A stretch of DNA of 64,000 bases, from NCBI GenBank assembly GCA_026545225.1, contig CM048845.1, positions 76,983,033-77,047,032 of the forward strand. The letters run 5' to 3'. Position numbers and translations under genes: made by a program. Below the pieces are notes generated by a model. That model made no database searches. It saw nothing but the letters and a program-made list of their open reading frames with translations, and had not been told where the DNA came from. Below, piece by piece: positions 46,401 through 58,700 of the stretch (positions within the stretch are counted from its first letter, which is position 1; every line of letters begins with the position of its first letter). The DNA is from Cornus controversa (Eukaryota; Streptophyta; Magnoliopsida; Cornales; Cornaceae).

Positions 46401-46550
46401 GTTGAGGAATGGCAGCGCAATTGGCTAAGCACTGTAGCACTTAGGACTTAGTTTAGATTGGTACCCATAAGTTTCTTTCTGTTTTCATCTTTATATTCCC
46501 CTTGTTACTAGTCACAACAAATGAAGATTAATGAATCAGAACCTAAAAGT
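43456..46550. other. spacer, no gene recognised
   Basis: AT-rich. A weak internal repeat (about 44490-44580 and 44660-44750, sharing AGGAACATAGARGCATTT and CTTCTTCA) is present. The open frames at 44555-44794 and 45387-45683 (minus) match no family I know and have no splice or start context, so I do not call them genes. Confidence 0.4.
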
Positions 46551-46662
46551 ACATGAAGTTTTGGGAAAAAGGTGGACAATATCTTCACATAAATGATTAG
46601 AAGAATACATGAAGTTTTGGGAAAAGGGTGGACAATATCTACACATAAATGATTAGAAGAAT
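46551..46662. repeat. tandem duplication, 2 x 56 bp
   Basis: Units 46551-46606 and 46607-46662 (ACATGAAGTTTTGGGAAAAR...GATTAGAAGAAT) differ at only two positions. Non-coding and recent. Confidence 0.93.
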
Positions 46663-47445
46663 AGGAAGTTAATAGGGTGCTCTTACTTTATTAACTGATA
46701 TGAAAGTAATATGGTTAATGGCTAAGCCTTTTATTCTCTTTATGAAATGAAATTTTAATTGTTTAATAATTTGTTTTATTTTACATAGAAAAATTTAGAA
46801 TTTTTTCATATGATAATAGTGTTGTTACTACCTTGAGATTATGTTGTCGCCCATTTTTTGTTACCATATGTGTACCATTTATGTTAATTTATTAAGTGAT
46901 TTTTAAATTGCAAGTAAGTGGAATTCTTGGTAAAATCTTTCTATCTAAGTCTTTATGTTACATGATTCCGATTATCTATGAATAGTATTGATATGCTTTG
47001 TTCAATCATGGAAATGTTACCAAGTTGACTAGTCCTGATCCGCAGTCTGGATTTGTGATATCAGTATACTAATTACGATGACCTCAAAATTTTCTTCCAA
47101 TAGTGTTAGAAGAACTTGATCAAAATTTCATCCACCACCACCAGTGAATGAAAACAAAAGGTGTCTTATATTTAAGCTGCTTCTTTACAATTCAACTTCT
47201 TGTTAAGTGTTTCCTGCCTTGCGTTTCAGCGTGCATACTGAAATCCAGGTTGCAGGGAACATTATATTAGGGGCTTCTTTGTTACAGTAGTTATTCCAAC
47301 CATTTGTCAGTTTTGTTATCTAAAGGGAAACGAGTCATGTATTTTCAGTATTTAGAGAGGCTCTTAGTTTGTGTTTTATACTTTTATGCATGCATGCACA
47401 CAAATGCAAGAATATGTAAGAAACATATGCATATAGGTAGTTAAT
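46663..47445. other. spacer, no gene recognised
   Basis: AT-rich sequence with no supported feature, ending at the target duplication of the L1 fragment. Confidence 0.35.
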
Positions 47446-47457
47446 AATTCAAATTCA

Positions 47458-47784
47458 TGATTGAGGCTTGGAGAGGGTGCACAGTGGAGAGCCGAGTCAG
47501 GGAAGCTTGGAGGGCTACTCCCCTTTGTTTATGGTGGGGTTTGTGGCGTGAGAGAAATAGGCGGCGCTTCGAGGACTTGGAAGCTCCTATTTGGTCTCTC
47601 AAATACAATATTTTGAGTTCTTTATTTTTTTGGGTAAACGGGAGAAATTGTGTATCGGGTGGTGAAGTAGTGGACTTCATTGATAGCTTAAGCTTATAGT
47701 TGGCCGTTTCTGGCTTTCTGTATCTTCTTGGGAGCGCTCCCCTCTTGAGCGCCTTTTAATGAATTATTATTTATCAAAAAAAAA
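47458..47784 (+). mobile_element. L1-type LINE 3' fragment with 12-bp target duplication
   Basis: The open frame 47457-47699 reads EAWRATPLCLWWGLWRERNR then [29 protein letters not shown] and VVDFIDSLSL. This is the C-terminal end of plant L1 ORF2. It is followed by GGAGCGCTCCCCTCTTGAGC, TTTTAATGAATTATTATTTATC and an A-tail. AATTCAAATTCA flanks it at 47446-47457 and 47785-47796. The fragment has no stop codons before its natural end, so this 5'-truncated insertion is young. Confidence 0.9.
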
Positions 47785-48899
47785 AATTCAAATTCAAGTC
47801 GATACATTAGGTGCATAAAAATGCATAATTGAACCATAAAAAATTGAATCGTATGATTTTTTGTATCTGTACAAATCTTGTATTGGGCCATCATCAAGAA
47901 ATCTAAATTAGTTACAATTTCACACTCTCTTCAAAATATCATTATCTGTATTAATTGTCTGTCTTCCGCTCTCTCTCTCTCTTTGCATTCTCTCTGTTCT
48001 CTATGATCAGTACAAGCGTAGGTAGAACAGGAAGATAAGTCTTTAGTGGGGTCCATGCAACAAACTTGCTAGACCACTGTAATTTGCCCCATATGTTCCT
48101 TGTTTTGTTGGTAGATTAAACTTTGCTTTCTTGCTCCTCAAGTTTCTGCTAATTGGATCTCACATTTGTCTGAATAGAATAAACATGTAAGCAACAATAA
48201 AATGAAGTGGTGTATTACACTTTTAAGAAATAGAGAGATTTGTCTATTAGAATGGTTCACTCTCATAGTGCTGTTCAAAACTCTTTTCTTCTTCCTCTTC
48301 TTCTCTTGGTCTCCTCCATCCTTTCTATATCTGACCTTAGCAAAACTGATGTTGCGATGGCATAACTCTTGTTTCCATTATCTCTCTACTCTCTCTATTT
48401 CATTTCCAAAAGTTCTTCAATAGAAATTGGTTTGTTGAAGAGACATATTATAAAGAATTTAGAGAGAGAGAGTGTATGTGGCGATGAACAAGAGACTAGA
48501 TAGAGAGAATGGTGTTGCTGCCTTGGTGCTGTGACGACGTGAAGGCTGGTGTCTGAAGGTTTTGATGTTGGTGTGGTGGTGTGTTGTTGCTCAGGTTGGT
48601 AATCTTGTGTTGCGTTCAGGGATGTTGCCTGTAAGGATATGCCTGGTTTAGATAGAGGGAAGAAAATGGAGAGGAGTGGAATATAAATCCTCCTCTTTTT
48701 AAGTCTTTCTTTCTCTTGCTCTTTATTTATTTTATATGTCTCCTTGATTTCTTATTTGCTCTCTTCTCCTGTGTAGAGGCAAAACACTTGACTGACCCTC
48801 TTATATATATATATATATTGATAAAGTATGTGTGCTATCGACAAAAGCGTCAATGGGACATAATCTATTTAAGTGCGTGTTATAGAGGAGTGAGTTGTT
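47785..48899. other. region upstream of the RCD1-like gene
   Basis: CT-rich tracts at 47968-48000 (leader-like), 48285-48400 and 48700-48770, and a TA microsatellite at 48797-48819. It could include the promoter or a leader exon of the RCD1-like gene, but no transcription start can be fixed. Confidence 0.35.
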
Positions 48900-49460
48900 A
48901 GATACTTCTAAGGAAGGCTCGGGAACAAAATTAGAACTTGGAGAAATGCATTAGAAACAAAAGGGTTAAACATTAGTAAGACTAAAACAGAATATATGGA
49001 ATGTAAATTTAATAAAAATACGGAAGGTAATATTATAACAATAGCATTTCAAGACTACAGGGTTACTGAAATTCATCTTTATTGATACTTAGGATCAGTA
49101 ATATATAAAAAATGAGGAAATAGATGATGATATTACTACTATGATTAGAGTAGTTGGATGGACACTAGTAGCAAGGATGTGATAGGAAAACAGCAAACAA
49201 GTTAAAAGGGAAATTTTATAGGATAGGGATAGTCATTGGGCCAGCTATCTCATACTCAGGTAGAGTTTTGGGCATAACAAAAAAAAAGAACAAACGCATT
49301 CATGTAACTGAAATGAGGATGTTGAGGTGGATGATAGGAGTTACTAGAAAAGATAGATTTACTGATCTTAGTGTTCAGAAAATGTTAGGAATATCACCTA
49401 TTAGTGACAAAATAAGAGAAAATAGACTTGGGTGGTATGATCTTAGTGTTCAATGATGTA
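48900..49460 (+). mobile_element. RTE-type LINE fragment just upstream of the RCD1-like start
   Basis: Frames read KGLNISKTKTEYMECKFNKN, IHLY.YLGSVIYK.EEIDDDI, GKFYRIGIVIGPAISYSGRV and VTEMRMLRWMIGVTRKDRFT then MLGISPISDKIRENRLGWYD. This is the C-terminal part of the RTE-clade protein (family EMRMLRWMxGxTRKDxxRN, GVAPIxDKxRExRLRWxGH). It has stops. It ends 280 bp before the RCD1-like ATG, so it lies in the leader intron or promoter of that gene. Confidence 0.8.
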
Positions 49461-49741
49461 GACCTGTTGATATGTGTTAGTAAAATTGATGCATCAATTT
49501 GGGTGATATCCATGGATTGGTCACTATTACATATGTACCATCTCAAAATTTTGTAATAAGAATGTTTCCTTATATTTTTTGACTCATATTTTGACCAAGT
49601 GGGTGTCATTCTCCAGGGTTTTCCAGTTATCGTTAATGGCATGGTTTTTCTGAGACATAGCCTAGACTAATTGTACATATTTGTTGATCATTGAACTTTC
49701 GGCTTCAAGTCTGTGGATAGGGATTGACCCTGTGAATAGAA

Positions 49742-52700
49742 ATGGATACGGAGATTGCAAAGTTATCAGAAAGTCATCGTCGAGTTGTGGTTGGCTTGAA
49801 GAGAAAGCGGGCAGTCCGATGTGAAGAATATTTCCCTGGAGCAAAACGCACAGTGTTACCTCTGCAGTCCACCTTGAATTCTTCCAATCACAAGCTTGGC
49901 AAGCGGAGGAAATTGGATGGATCCAAAAGCAAGTGTGGCGGCTGTTATCTTTTTAGAAAATCTTTACTTAGAACTTATTCAAATTTCACTAAAAGTGAGC
50001 TCCCTCAGCGTTTGATGTTTTATCAGAATGGCAAATGGACTGATTTTCCTCAGGATTTTGTTGGTCTGGTTAAAAAAGATCTTCAGGTGAAAAAACCAGT
50101 CACCGAAGTGGAGTTTGATGGTCATCTGTTTTTGCTAGATTTTTTGCACATGATGCGGCTGGATCTGAAGACTGGTATCCAGCAGCCAATTGCCTGGATC
50201 GATGAAGTTGGTAACTGCTTCTTTCCAGAAATCTTTTGTGATGATGGCGAACTCCATGAATGCTGCCTCCATGAATGTAAGAAATATAATAAGCATCTGT
50301 TTTCAGAGCCACACAGCTTAGGTGATATCAAGCTGCAGATTGAAATTGAAATAAATGGATCAGATTGCAAGTTGAAGGAATCTAGTGGAGAGTCAAATGT
50401 TTTTGTAAAGACAATCCAAGTTGACCAAGAACCTGCTGGCAATCATTGTGATGTAGAGGTTGAAAATAGCTGCGTCAGAACATCTGATGAGAAAGTCGAC
50501 GAGGCAGTTGGAGAAAATCAACATATAGAAGAAAACTTGATCACAAGAATTGATTCCACAAATGGAGTTTTGGATTCCGATACAGTGAAGAAAATGTTTT
50601 TCATTGGCATGAGATCATTTCCTAATGCTAGCATAGTTGAAATAGTTCGTGGCTCAAGTAATTTAGTGCAAGCTCGTTTGGAGATGTTCCAGAAGCAGGT
50701 TGAAATTACCCAAAAGTATCGTGGGGATGCAAATGTTCGATATGCTTGGCTTCCTTCTTCTAAAGGAGCACGGTCTAGTATCATGACGTATGGGCTTGGG
50801 CACTGTGGACCATTTGGACCGTTCAAGTTTAAGTCCACATATGGCATTGGTGTTCATCTTGCACCTGCTAATTGTACTGATATAAGGTCAGACTTTTCTT
50901 TCCGCACTGCAAATTCTGTTACTGTAGAAACTGCATCATGCACGTGAATAGTGTAGTGATGTTGATATGTTATGGTGACAATTAAATTCCTCTCTTTGGG
51001 TTGTTCTGTGTGTGTATTTTTTTTTTTTTTTTTGGGTGGGTGGGAGGTAAAATTCAACTTAACCCATCAGAGGGCTAAAGAAATAGAAGCTATGAGTGCT
51101 CATATATCTGTGCCAGTGTGGCCCAGTTAGTTCTATGGTTGAGCTAACTTAGCTCAGCTGGGTACAACACAATGATTGTCCTGTTTTTAAAGAGTGTGAG
51201 AACAGGTGTGGAAGTTGCTGACGGTGGTACACTAATACATTAGTGGTATAGTTGGTGCACTTGTTGGGTATGGTAATTAGTCTTTATATAATGGTTATTT
51301 GAATACTTTTTTTTATTAGATTTAATCTTTGGTTATTTGAATAGACTTTTTTATTAGATTTAGCCAATACAATTGTCAGACTTATTGTCCCTCTTGGATT
51401 TGCGCCTGTTTTAGATGGATCTTTATTCATTTTAAGACCAAAATGATCCCATCTCTACCGTACTGCTAAATATACTGTCTACCTTTATTGGGTGCATCAC
51501 ATGTAAAAGAATATACTGATTTGTGAATAATAAACCTTTTTATCTGGATTTAATTTTTTATTCATACCAGGGCCATAACTGTAATTATAATCAATAATGT
51601 CATACGTTAGATCTGTGTCCAATCTTCTTTCCCAGCACCACACGTAGACGGGATACCACTGAGTAATGCCCTTAATACTATTATCTGATTATATTGATTT
51701 ATTTTCTCCTTTGGGCATTTTAATAAAAGTAGATCTGGATATGACCAATCTATTGCATTGGATCTGGGAGAGCTTTAATATGGAACATGTAGTTGCTACT
51801 TGCAGCATTGTGCATGTTTAGCACAGTTTTCAGGTACTAGCCTTTTGGAAGTATGTTGGACATATATATACCTTGGTTTCTTTCTTATTGATGTTACCAC
51901 TACTACTACCATTTATTTATTCGTCTAAATTTTTTCTGTTATAACGTATCCAGCTCTTCTTTTATTTATTTTACAGTGCAAATTATTGTGATATTGACGA
52001 AAATGGGGTACGACACATGGTATTCTGTCGCGTAATAATGGGAAATATGGAGCTTGTTCATCCTGGATCCAAACAGTTCCATCCCAGTAGCGAGGACTTC
52101 GATAGTGGAGTCGATGATCTTCAAAATCCAAGACATTATATAGTATGGAATATGAATATGAATACCCATATTTACCCAGAATATGTTGTTAGTTTCAAAG
52201 TCTCTTCCGATGCCGAAGGTGAATTTTACCCCTTAAGTTTTTCATTTGATGGTCAATGCATTCGTTTTCTTGGTAATTTTGCATGAGATCTCCTATTTGT
52301 GTCATACAATATGTACGCTATTCAATTAATGTCGTATATGTTTGATGCAACATGCCAAAAGATTTGGATAGTCTGAAACCATGTAGTTGATCCCAGCTGT
52401 CCATTTAAGCTTTAATGGCGAAAGTTCAAAAGCTGCTAGGACTGTAAACAGGGTCCTATCACCTCGCTTGGACATGGGCTTATTTACATTTCGGGGGATG
52501 AAACATCAATAGATCTCCTGGATCAATGAGTGTGGCCCGTGTCTTTTCTACAGGATTTGTCCTTTTCCTTTTGGTTTGTCTTTTGACTTAAAAAATATGA
52601 TCTATAAGTCGTATCTTTGAACATTTTTAGCACTTGAGCACTGGCACTTCTATTGTCATGACAGGGTTTTTGGTCAGAAATGAGAGCAAGCTTGATGGTT

Positions 52701-55700
52701 CAGGGGTTTCTACTTGTAGTCAAGGGCGTCAGGTCCAGTTGCAGTTGAGTTCGTCTCCATCTGATTTGGTAAGTGTCCAAACTCATCAGAAATTCTATTC
52801 ATTATGCTTGCCTTTCCTTTTATATCTTGTTTTATAATTTGTTCTTATCTAACTTTTGACTTGTGATTAGAAAATTTTGATTGACGGCCTCTTCATTATG
52901 TTGGGATTGGGTTGGATTAATTATTACATAAATGATTATCATATTGTCACAATGAAAAGGTGTTGCAGTGGTGAGATGAACCCCAAGATCAGATAGAACC
53001 TGCGTAACCAAACCACTTCACTAGTGGCTGCAAACATACCCCAGTATTCTGCCTCTGCACTGGATTTGGACCTTATTTGTGACATCTGGATGATTAGCTG
53101 GGCCATTATCCACAGTCTAGGACTCTAGGTTTTGTTTTGTGTGTCAGACCTTCTTGCTCAGCCATTATGGTAATTGGTACATACAGAGAAGTCTCGCATG
53201 TAGGCCTGACATGCCTTGTACCCAAGTCCAAATGTGGGGGTCGTCTATAATTTGTTCTTTTGTGTTGGGTATTTTTTTTCCTTTTTCGTTTTCCTTTTCC
53301 ACTGTGAAGACATACTCTCTTGTTGGTCAAACTGTCATGTTTGAAATAAAGAACATTTGCTATATGGGATATACTATAGGGGCTGTGGGTTTTAGCTATG
53401 AAGTAAGTTAATTATCAGAAGGTCTCTCGGCCCAAGTCCTGCTTAAAAATTGTGAACTCTAGTGATTGAAATTGCTGTCATCTTCAGAGTGTTTTAGTGA
53501 TTAATTTTCTGCTTTTGTCATTACTAGACTTTTTTTTTATGTAGGTTTGTCATTACTAGACCTGATTATTTAGAATTATTAAAAGTGACTTGTTTCTATA
53601 TAGAGTTGCTATTTCAAATTAAAAACACCTAGTAGACAAAATATCTTTATATTAAAACGGACCAATTTCAAACATGAGAAGGACTTCACAAGATCCGTAA
53701 CCAAACACCTTATGGACTTGGATACACCTGTAGTGACCTGATCCGGAAGCAATCTGATATTTCCAATTCAAATACTCATCAAAAAGTATTTGGACATTGT
53801 GGGTTTAATGAAAGCCCAGAAGAAGTCTCCAATCACATTATCCCTATGGTTGAAACTCACACTTCATTGCTTCAGACAACATTGAGTTCTGTCTCTCCCT
53901 TTCCTCCCTTTAGCATGCACTTTGAGGTGCTAATCTACATCAGTGGTATATAAAATATGGGGCTATTAGTGATCTTTGTGAGAAGTTGGAATCAAGAATA
54001 CTTCAAATGTTTTATTAGTGTTTGGAAAAATTTATTGTGTTAAGATTTGTGATATGTGAAGGGTGTTACGATTTTTATGTGAAAAGTAAGTGATGTGGGA
54101 TGGCTGCATTTTTTTCAATTTCATTGAACCCAAGTTCTGTGTTTGCTGGAATTTTTTTAAATATACGGAGGGGAAGCTTTGACCTTGAAATAGGGAAGTT
54201 TCTGAATGTCTCAAAGCCATCGTGTTGTAAAGCGTTTAGTTAAGAAACGAAGTATGGTTGGTTTTTAATTGGTGCTAAGGGGGAGTTTTAGAATCGGGCT
54301 AGGTTAAAAGAATTAAGATTGTGCGTTTTTTGAAATCTCTATGGATTAAGGAAGGTAATAAAACAAATTGTTTCACTCCTCTTATGCTACAGTGGAATAA
54401 AATCTGTTCCAAGTAATGGAGTTTTGGTTGGGGGAAGAAGTGTATATAAATTGTTCATTGAATTTTGAGGAGGGGCCTCTGATAAGGGATCTTGATCTTT
54501 TTGAATTTTCACTGTGGTTATGGAAGCTTTTATCATATCAGTTGAAGAGTTGATACTTACATTTTTTGCTTTATTGGGTTTGGTAAATGATAGGGTGGAG
54601 GGTAGGGAATGGTGGGCTTATTCTTACTAGCTTTATGATGTGATTATTCTTTTAGGTGTAGTCTGTGTAGATGAGATGAGGTGTATGTTGCTTGCTTGAA
54701 GTTCTATTAAATCTTGAACTTGGAGAAACACTGAATTGCTGCCAGTGCAAGAAGTGAGGGATATGGAAGCTAGTGTGGTAATTTCGGTTGTAAACTAAGA
54801 AGCGCAGATACAGATAAGGGACACGGGTACGACACATATGGATGCAACTATACGACAAAAAATTAATGGCAGTTGAGTGTCATTTCACGTAAAAGATTAA
54901 TGGCCGTTAAGATTGTAACTCTGAAGAGAGTAGATTTTCGTAAAACTAGGCCTCCGTGTAATTATGGCTTACCTAAGGGGGGTGTGAGTATAATTTATCC
55001 TTTTATTTAACCTATCAACACTTCTTCACATCCTTGAAGGTGTGCTCATCCTGGTTCGCTAGGTACATTACATAATATAGAGGTGGTACTTGCCAGCAAC
55101 AGTGAGATTCTTGACTGGCTTGCACATAGTACTGGACAAGGGGAATACTGGGAATAAGATAATGCAGGAGAGGCTGATTGATGTTACTCAACTTGCAACA
55201 CCAGTTTGGGTAGAGCTTTCCCCTCTTACCTATATCCAAGGTGAGATAATTCCTCTACACAAAGATATTGTTAGGAATTGTATCTCAAATTCCTTATTTA
55301 ATTAGGTTTCTAGTTTAGAGTTGTATTTGTTATGTTGTCCAGCCTGAATTTTGTCTCGGCCTGGGTCGCGTTGCAAACCAGTCTTGACTTGAAAAATGAA
55401 AAATTTTATGACCCGTTTTTTGCTTGTGGGTTTTGGACCCGGATTAGGACTCTCTTGTAGCCCGATATTTTATATATCACTGATGTAGATTAGCATCTTT
55501 TAGTTTTCTGAAAATGATTTTTTGTTTTTAAAGAAAAAAGACAACACAAACAATAAAAAAAATTTGGTTATAAATTTGTTTTGAAAATATTTTTTGGAAG
55601 TAGATTTTCAAAAAGAAAAACTAATTTCATATAACACTCTTTTTAGTTCTCTTAGGACTTTGTTTTTTAGAGTTCTTGTAAATTGATTTAGAGAAAAGAA

Positions 55701-58700
55701 TAAGGAGATTCTCATCTTACAACCTTATGCTTTTGGAACAGTCAGAGAGAATTAGCACATGATCTGAAACAGGTTTGAGAATGGGAGGCTCTAAACAATT
55801 GAGAAATGCTTCTTTTGTTTTGCCTGATCAAGAATATGTCAATTTGAAAAATCCACAGGAATCTCTGTTCTTTGCTCTTCTAAAGCTCGCCCCTTTCATT
55901 ATGATATTCATAAGCTTAACAGAACCAGTGAAAATCAGAGAACTCCAGTGTCGCTGCTTAGAAATCTTTTACCTCATTTTTCTTAGTTGTCTAAATTCTA
56001 TAAAATACTCCAATGCATTACGGCTATCTGCATTCACTGTGCTAATGCTCAATCCTAGAACCCTATGTTACATGACTCTGGTACATTTGTCGGGTGCAGG
56101 TTTGTGCCCAAGCATCAGATTCGTCAAATATTAAACATAACAACTCATGGACACTGATAAATATTAATATTTTTTGCTATTTGTATTTTATTTTTTAGAG
56201 TAAAAAAATGTGTCTATGTAACATAGTGTTTAAGATAGGCATTTAACTCTTTTGGAAGCAATAATATAATGAAATTGAGTTATTAGATATGTTTTTAGGT
56301 GTGATAGTACGTACGACCAGAACCCGAGGCTCTAATAGAGAGTTGCGCAAGATCCACAGATTTAGACCTAGAGTGGGGAGTGAATAGGTCTTGTAGAACT
56401 TATTGGCGATTTTAAATAATTTTCAAATTAAAACAACTTTTACAAAAAATTAAAGTCAAATCATAGCAGATAGCAAAAATCTAAACAATCCATAACAACA
56501 ATAAGCAATTAAAACATAAAGTAATTGACACCAGTTTTTTACGTGAAAAACCTTAAGTAAGGGAAAAACTATGAGACCTAGTCTAGGCGAACCAAATCCA
56601 CTATGTGAAAAAAGACATTTACATCCTAGGTTAATAGGCTCTACCCCAAGAATTCTCTAGTTACCTGTTGACACAGAAGAATCCAAACTTTTCCCTGAAA
56701 GCTTCCAGGCAGCTCTTCTGCTCATCAACAACTTCTCTAGTGATTTGGTTTCAGCCTCTAGTTGTCCAGGCTTCAATTAGATTGTGGATTGAAAGATTGT
56801 GTTGAACTCGCTTTTAAGTATGCAACAAAGATTGTCAACACAAATAGACTACACTCATCAACTAATGCACAGATGATGAATTTAAAAGAAAAATAATATG
56901 CACTCATAAGCTCACAGATATTTTTCTCCCCATGAATATCTGAGGATATGGGAGATTTATGAGTGATATATAATTCTGCCTAATAGCATATTTATAGTCA
57001 AAAATAGTGATAGAGAGATAGGGCTAGGTAGAGTTCTAAACCAACTTGGAAACAACCATTTCCTAACAGCTCTGTCGATCGATTGGATGGAAAACTTCTG
57101 CAAGTCTACATTTCAAAAAAATTCAATTTGGAGGTTTCTAAAACTCTTTTCATGCAAGTTTAAAACAATTTAGTGAATCCAAATAAGTTTGAAACATGGT
57201 AAATTCAGAAACCCTAGATATGCATACATGAAACCTAATTTTGTGAATGCATCATTGTGTCAATTTATTTTTATACCCTTATAGATGAAGATTACCAGAA
57301 TATTTTTGAATGTAGCATGTCTTCCATCTTCAACCTTGGGAGGTAATTAACATTGATTGACTTTTGAAATTTTCTAACCGAAGCTAGAAATTAAAACAGA
57401 AATACAAACTTAAGTTTTGATTTATGAAATTTGTCAACTTAAGTCTTATCGATGTAACAAGGTGCATATCCAACTAAAAGTGTTGGATACATATCTAATA
57501 CCCTTGTCTGAATATCTTGTGTCCGGCACGGACACTTCACGTACTTTTGAAGAGTCGATATAGTATAGCTAGAGACTTGTGCTGGCTTAGATGAAAACTA
57601 AATCCATGTTGGAGAATATACATGTTCCTTGCATCAATATTGTCTACCATCCCTTAATACCATATAAGAAGAACCCTTTGAGCCTTGCTAATAACACCTA
57701 AGGGTGAATATGGTTCGATTTAGTGGGTAAACTAGAACCAAAACAATTCTAGCGGTTCCCTTAAATTGGAGTCGAATCGTATAGAACTATCCGAGTCCGT
57801 TTGTTTCTATGGATTAAGCTTACCAAAAAAATAAATTTGTAATAACTATATTTAGCCTAAATAAAGCCTCATTCGATCCAACTTCTATAAGTTCCTTTAC
57901 TACTACATTTTTAGTTTCTAAAATCTTCTAGTAACACAACAGGAATTTAATATATAAACAAGAATTAGGATATTATTTTATTAATATGTTTATGTGAATG
58001 TGGGTTAAGGTTTGAAAAAGGTATAAAAATAACCTTGTTTAATGTGATGCAAGTTTATGATGGCAAATGTTATCAACCAGTTAAATGAAAATAAATGAGG
58101 GCGGGCCTTGGCACAACGGTAAGGTTTTTCCATTGTGACTTGAACGTCACGGGTTTGAAACAAGGAAACAGCTTCTCCGCATGCGGCGGTGAGACTGCGT
58201 ACATTTGCCCCTCTCCAGACCTCCGTAATGGCGGGAGCCTCGTGCATTGGGATACCCCTTTTTTAGTTAAATGAAAATAAATACACGTATATATAAATAT
58301 CACTCCTCGGATCGGTTCGGGCTGGTATCCTTTTTTTGACCTCTAAATTGTAAACCAATGATTCCACTATTTTCTGGAACCGGAACTGAGTTGAATCAAA
58401 GTGCATTGTTGGATTGTCAAATTGACATTTTGAATGGATTCATATGCACTTAAACCCAACATAATCCAAACAACAAACCTGCCACCCACACACTTCTCAG
58501 CACGTCCACAAATATCGACTTGAAACCATTACTGCCTTTCACTCACTTAATAGCCACTTAATGGTCTTTCCTCTTTTTGGGTTGTTAATCCTGAGTATTT
58601 CAAGATGTAATTGGTGTTCCATGGAGAACTCTAACTCCTCTATCCTCCCCATCAAAACTTCCATTTCCAGCCTTCCATCACAGGTTACTAAATGAGCGAA

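Noticed and set aside
50100-50857. Four minus-strand open frames of 64-109 codons
   Set aside because: They are antisense to the well-supported first coding exon of the RCD1-like gene.
50887-50947. Continuation of the RCD1-like first exon to the stop at 50947
   Set aside because: The family sequence continues from the next exon ([20 protein letters not shown]). The GATATAAG|GTCAGA donor at 50887 joins it in frame, so these 20 codons are intron read-through.
58097-58180. tRNA gene suggested by the GGCACAACGGTAAGG and GGGTTTGAA boxes
   Set aside because: The boxes belong to a SINE with an 18-bp target duplication and a T-tail. No full cloverleaf or anticodon arm is present.
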